Below, piece after piece: positions 63,235-64,000 of a DNA stretch of 64,000 nucleotides. The stretch covers positions 620,001-684,000 of the forward strand of contig RHLF01000001.1 in assembly GCA_003712125.1 (NCBI GenBank), given 5' to 3'. The stretch's first letter is position 1. Each line of letters opens with the position of its first letter. This DNA is from Allomuricauda sp. (GTDB lineage Bacteria; Bacteroidota; Bacteroidia; Flavobacteriales; Flavobacteriaceae). Both the position numbers and the translations under genes were made by a program. The notes under the pieces were generated by a model that made no database searches, was not told the origin of the DNA, and saw nothing but the letters and a program-made list of their open reading frames with translations.

Positions 63235-64000
63235 AATACATTGAGCATTTGTTCCTTTATTTTCTCAAGCTCATCTTTCATTTGAACCACCAATTGTTGC
63301 ATAGGGGCAAAGTTTGCTTTTGAGCCTATGGTATTGATCTCTCGACCAATTTCTTGACAGATGAAGCCCAACTTTTTACCATTGGACTCCTTGGAATCCA
63401 ACGTAGATTTGAAGTAGGCCAAATGGTTGGCAAGTCGCACCTTTTCCTCGGTGATATCATACTTTTCCAAATAATAAATGAGTTCTTGCTCAAAACGATT
63501 GGCATCGACTTCTACCTGAAGTTCAGAAACGGCTTTTTCCAATTTTTCACGAATGGTGGCCAAACGATCTGGATCAATGGCTTTTATTTGGTCAAGGAGT
63601 GCTTCAATATTACCAATGCGCAAATTGAAATCGTCTTCAAGAACCTTACCCTCGGTCAGTCTAAAATTGTTAATGGCGCTAAGCGCTTTTTTTAATGCCT
63701 CTTGAATCGCCTTAAATTCAGATTCATTGATGTCACCACCATTGGTCTTCAAGGTATCGGGAAGACGCAAGGCCATTTCAAGTAATTTTAGATCATCGCC
63801 ATCTGTAATCTCTTTTAGCTGTTGCATATACTCTTTTACAACACCCTGATTTACCTCGGTGGTTGTTTCTTCTCCCGTGATTTCAACATGTAAGGAAAAA
63901 TCAACTTTTCCACGCTGTAAGGATTCCGAAATTGCCTTACGGAGCTCCAATTCCTTTTCCCGATAGCTTTGTGGTAATCTTGCGTTGATATCAAGATTTT
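63231..64000 (-). CDS. YicC family protein (5' end outside the window)
   Basis: The visible part codes for about 255 residues and the frame stays open to the window edge: before the first in-frame Met the sequence reads N-L-D-I-N-A-R-L-P-Q-S-Y-R-E-K-E-L-E, which is the conserved YicC start region. About 30-35 residues, including the MIxSMTGFG start, must lie beyond 64000. The C-terminus has the DUF1732 pattern (LGFICQEIGREINTIGSKAN). YicC proteins are linked to RNA decay/endoribonuclease activity. Overlaps gmk by 4 nt. Confidence 0.93.
   Translation of the reverse strand, partial: NLDINARLPQSYREKELELRKAISESLQRGKVDFSLHVEITGEETTTEVNQGVVKEYMQQLKEITDGDDLKLLEMALRLPDTLKTNGGDINESEFKAIQEALKKALSAINNFRLTEGKVLEDDFNLRIGNIEALLDQIKAIDPDRLATIREKLEKAVSELQVEVDANRFEQELIYYLEKYDITEEKVRLANHLAYFKSTLDSKESNGKKLGFICQEIGREINTIGSKANFAPMQQLVVQMKDELEKIKEQMLNVL

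Overview
The window reads as chromosomal DNA of a flavobacterium (Bacteroidota, Flavobacteriaceae type; a marine genus near Muricauda, Maribacter or Robiginitalea would fit, but this is inferred). Supporting signs are a carboxypeptidase-regulatory-like/TonB receptor, many lipoproteins and DUF families typical of Bacteroidota, carotenoid genes (crtY plus a polyprenyl synthase), poor Shine-Dalgarno use, and several exact matches to the Bacteroidota -7 promoter element TAnnTTTG. No rRNA, tRNA, insertion sequence, integrase, prophage or CRISPR array was seen.

Layout. 1-3.6 kb: a plug-only lipoprotein, a DUF2141 protein and an S9 peptidase overlapping a small membrane protein. 3.6-24 kb: the accessory core, all on the plus strand. 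It holds a membrane-anchored GH113-like hydrolase flanked by two DUF6090 genes, a DUF885 lipoprotein, then 16 consecutive DUF6090 genes (8719-20668), followed without a gap by a short-chain dehydrogenase, a flavin amine oxidase, a small unknown protein and an AraC regulator. A nineteenth DUF6090 copy lies at 30649. 24-35 kb: a two-domain SnoaL plus alpha/beta hydrolase lipoprotein, an NTF2-like protein, a metal cassette (ZIP transporter, DtxR/MntR-type regulator, divergent TonB receptor), an S33-type hydrolase with membrane tail, and an arylsulfotransferase-like lipoprotein. 35-38 kb: carotenoid/isoprenoid genes and an ECF-type sigma factor with a small membrane partner. 38.4-45.1 kb: a TetR-regulated RND efflux operon (TetR, TolC, adaptor, pump). 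45-57.6 kb: mostly housekeeping (aspS, ClC, csp, tadA, dxs, dgt, phosphate transporter). 57.6-60.7 kb: a LytS/LytTR-type two-component operon with two membrane proteins. 61-64 kb: a cold-shock-domain protein, then nadD, an endonuclease-domain gene, gmk and a YicC gene cut by the window end.

The most unusual item is the DUF6090 array. Each gene encodes a short basic N-terminus, one very conserved transmembrane segment ending in Q-I-N-[NT]-W-N-E, then about 200 residues of highly divergent, probably periplasmic sequence with one shared central motif (SGxxxxIxNxxLRxxI). The first ~140 nt of each gene are also strongly conserved as DNA, while the rest is not. Ten of the sixteen genes start inside the stop of the preceding gene with the same 8-nt overlap, ATGATTAA. 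The array looks like a translationally coupled family with a constant anchor and variable outer domains. Its function is unknown.
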